From Vagococcus bubulae (GTDB taxonomy: Bacteria > Bacillota > Bacilli > Lactobacillales > Vagococcaceae): a stretch of 64,000 bases of DNA. The notes beneath the pieces are model-generated. The model ran no database searches. It had not been told where the DNA came from and saw only the letters and a program-made list of their open reading frames with translations. Below, one piece after another: positions 63,584 to 64,000 of this stretch (positions within the stretch are counted from its first letter, which is position 1; each line of letters begins with the position of its first letter). The translations under genes were made by a program, and so were the position numbers. The stretch is from positions 1 through 64,000 of the forward strand of contig NZ_NGJT01000004.1 in the NCBI RefSeq assembly GCF_003950315.1, read 5' to 3'.

Positions 63584-64000
63584 GTGATAGAAGTAGTGGG
63601 TGTGAGATTTAAACCATCAGGTCGTATTTATTATTATTTGCCAAAAAAAGGTGAACAGTATTCATATAAACAAAAAGTTGTTGTTGAGTCACAAAAAGTT
63701 AAAAATGTGGCAGAAGTTGCCTTGCCTAATAAAGAAGTTGCAAAAAATGATGTACCTGATGAATTAAATACCATACTTCAGATAGCCACTGAAGCACAAC
63801 TTGAACAGGTCAAAAAAAATGAACAAGATGCACTAAATGCTTTTGATATAGCAAAGAAAAAAATACGAGAACATCAATTAGAAATGAAATTAGTTGATGT
63901 TGAGTATACGTTAGATAGAAGTAAAATGATGTTTAGTTTTACAGCTGATGGTCGTATTGATTTTCGTGAATTGGTTCGAGATTTGGCCTCAATTTTTAAA
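63584..64000 (+). CDS. ricT: PSP1-domain regulator RicT/YaaT (partial)
   Basis: The gene runs off the right edge, leaving 139 codons without a stop. It begins VIEVVGVRFKPSGRIYYYLP at a GTG with AGGAGGAA upstream. The PSP1 domain is seen at TLDRSKMMFSFTADGRIDFR followed by ELVRDLASIF. In B. subtilis RicT (YaaT) works with RicA and RicF and binds Fe-S clusters to guide RNase Y. Its cysteine-rich region lies outside the window. Its place after holB is standard. Confidence 0.93.
   Translation, partial: MIEVVGVRFKPSGRIYYYLPKKGEQYSYKQKVVVESQKVKNVAEVALPNKEVAKNDVPDELNTILQIATEAQLEQVKKNEQDALNAFDIAKKKIREHQLEMKLVDVEYTLDRSKMMFSFTADGRIDFRELVRDLASIFK

Overview
The window looks like a chromosome segment of a low-GC Gram-positive coccus of the order Lactobacillales, most likely Enterococcaceae. 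A Vagococcus-like species would fit, but this is an inference from gene content and order, not a database match. Evidence includes strong AGGAGG ribosome sites, a CIRCE-controlled hrcA-grpE-dnaK-dnaJ cluster, hprK-lgt-gpsA-galU, type-B L31, RpoE (delta), MurZ next to rho, and Man-family PTS genes. Almost every gene has a familiar housekeeping counterpart. No tRNA, rRNA, CRISPR array or prophage was seen. The only mobile DNA is a transposase end cut by the left edge.

Region by region. Bases 1-230 hold the 5' end of an ISL3-like insertion sequence. Bases 236-5600 are a sugar island: a GntR/UTRA regulator facing away from a GH35 beta-galactosidase and the four subunits of a Man-family PTS, with a cre site on the promoter. 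Next come a YkuE-like metallophosphoesterase and the rimP-nusA-rnpM-ylxQ-infB-rbfA translation operon (6.5-11.8 kb), then a Gfo/Idh/MocA oxidoreductase, truB-ribF-hemW, and the heat-shock cluster (16.1-21.1 kb). From 21.1 to 36.4 kb lie a zinc-binding lipoprotein, a DMT permease, gnd, a leftward lipL-HD-HAD operon, ywiB, rpoE, a DUF1622 protein, an aldehyde dehydrogenase, fba, murZ, rho, rpmE2, an unknown protein and nadE. From 36.4 to 44.8 kb lie an LTA-synthase-like enzyme, a probable Mn2+ riboswitch (yybP-ykoY type) with its P-type ATPase, an unknown 146-residue protein, a second P-type ATPase and a lipoprotein. From 44.9 to 54.8 kb lie rimM-trmD-rplS, a small membrane protein, an M24-like protein with missing metal ligands, a split ThrE exporter, hprK-lgt, gpsA-galU and a nucleoid-associated-type protein. 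From 54.8 to 58.7 kb there is a leftward alpha/beta hydrolase and a cassette resembling Bacillus ydjI-ydjG-ydjH (SPFH, zinc-ribbon, TPM). The right end is dnaX-ebfC-recR-tmk-darA-holB-ricT, with ricT running off the window.

How the genes work together. The left island imports and cleaves a beta-galactoside under substrate control (GntR) and carbon-catabolite control. HprK, encoded further right, makes the seryl-phosphate on HPr that drives CcpA binding to cre. The rimP-rbfA, truB, rimM-trmD-rplS, rnpM and ebfC groups serve ribosome and RNA maturation. dnaX, holB, recR and tmk serve replication and repair. lgt supports the two lipoproteins found here. Several leaders (rimP, murZ, rplS, the P-type ATPase) carry RNA hairpins that may regulate downstream genes.

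No clearly new multi-gene system was found. The observations most worth a second look are a probable AUU start codon on the TPM-domain gene at 56424, the pseudo-enzyme-like M24 protein, the Mn2+ riboswitch-ATPase unit, and several strong unexplained operator-like dyads.
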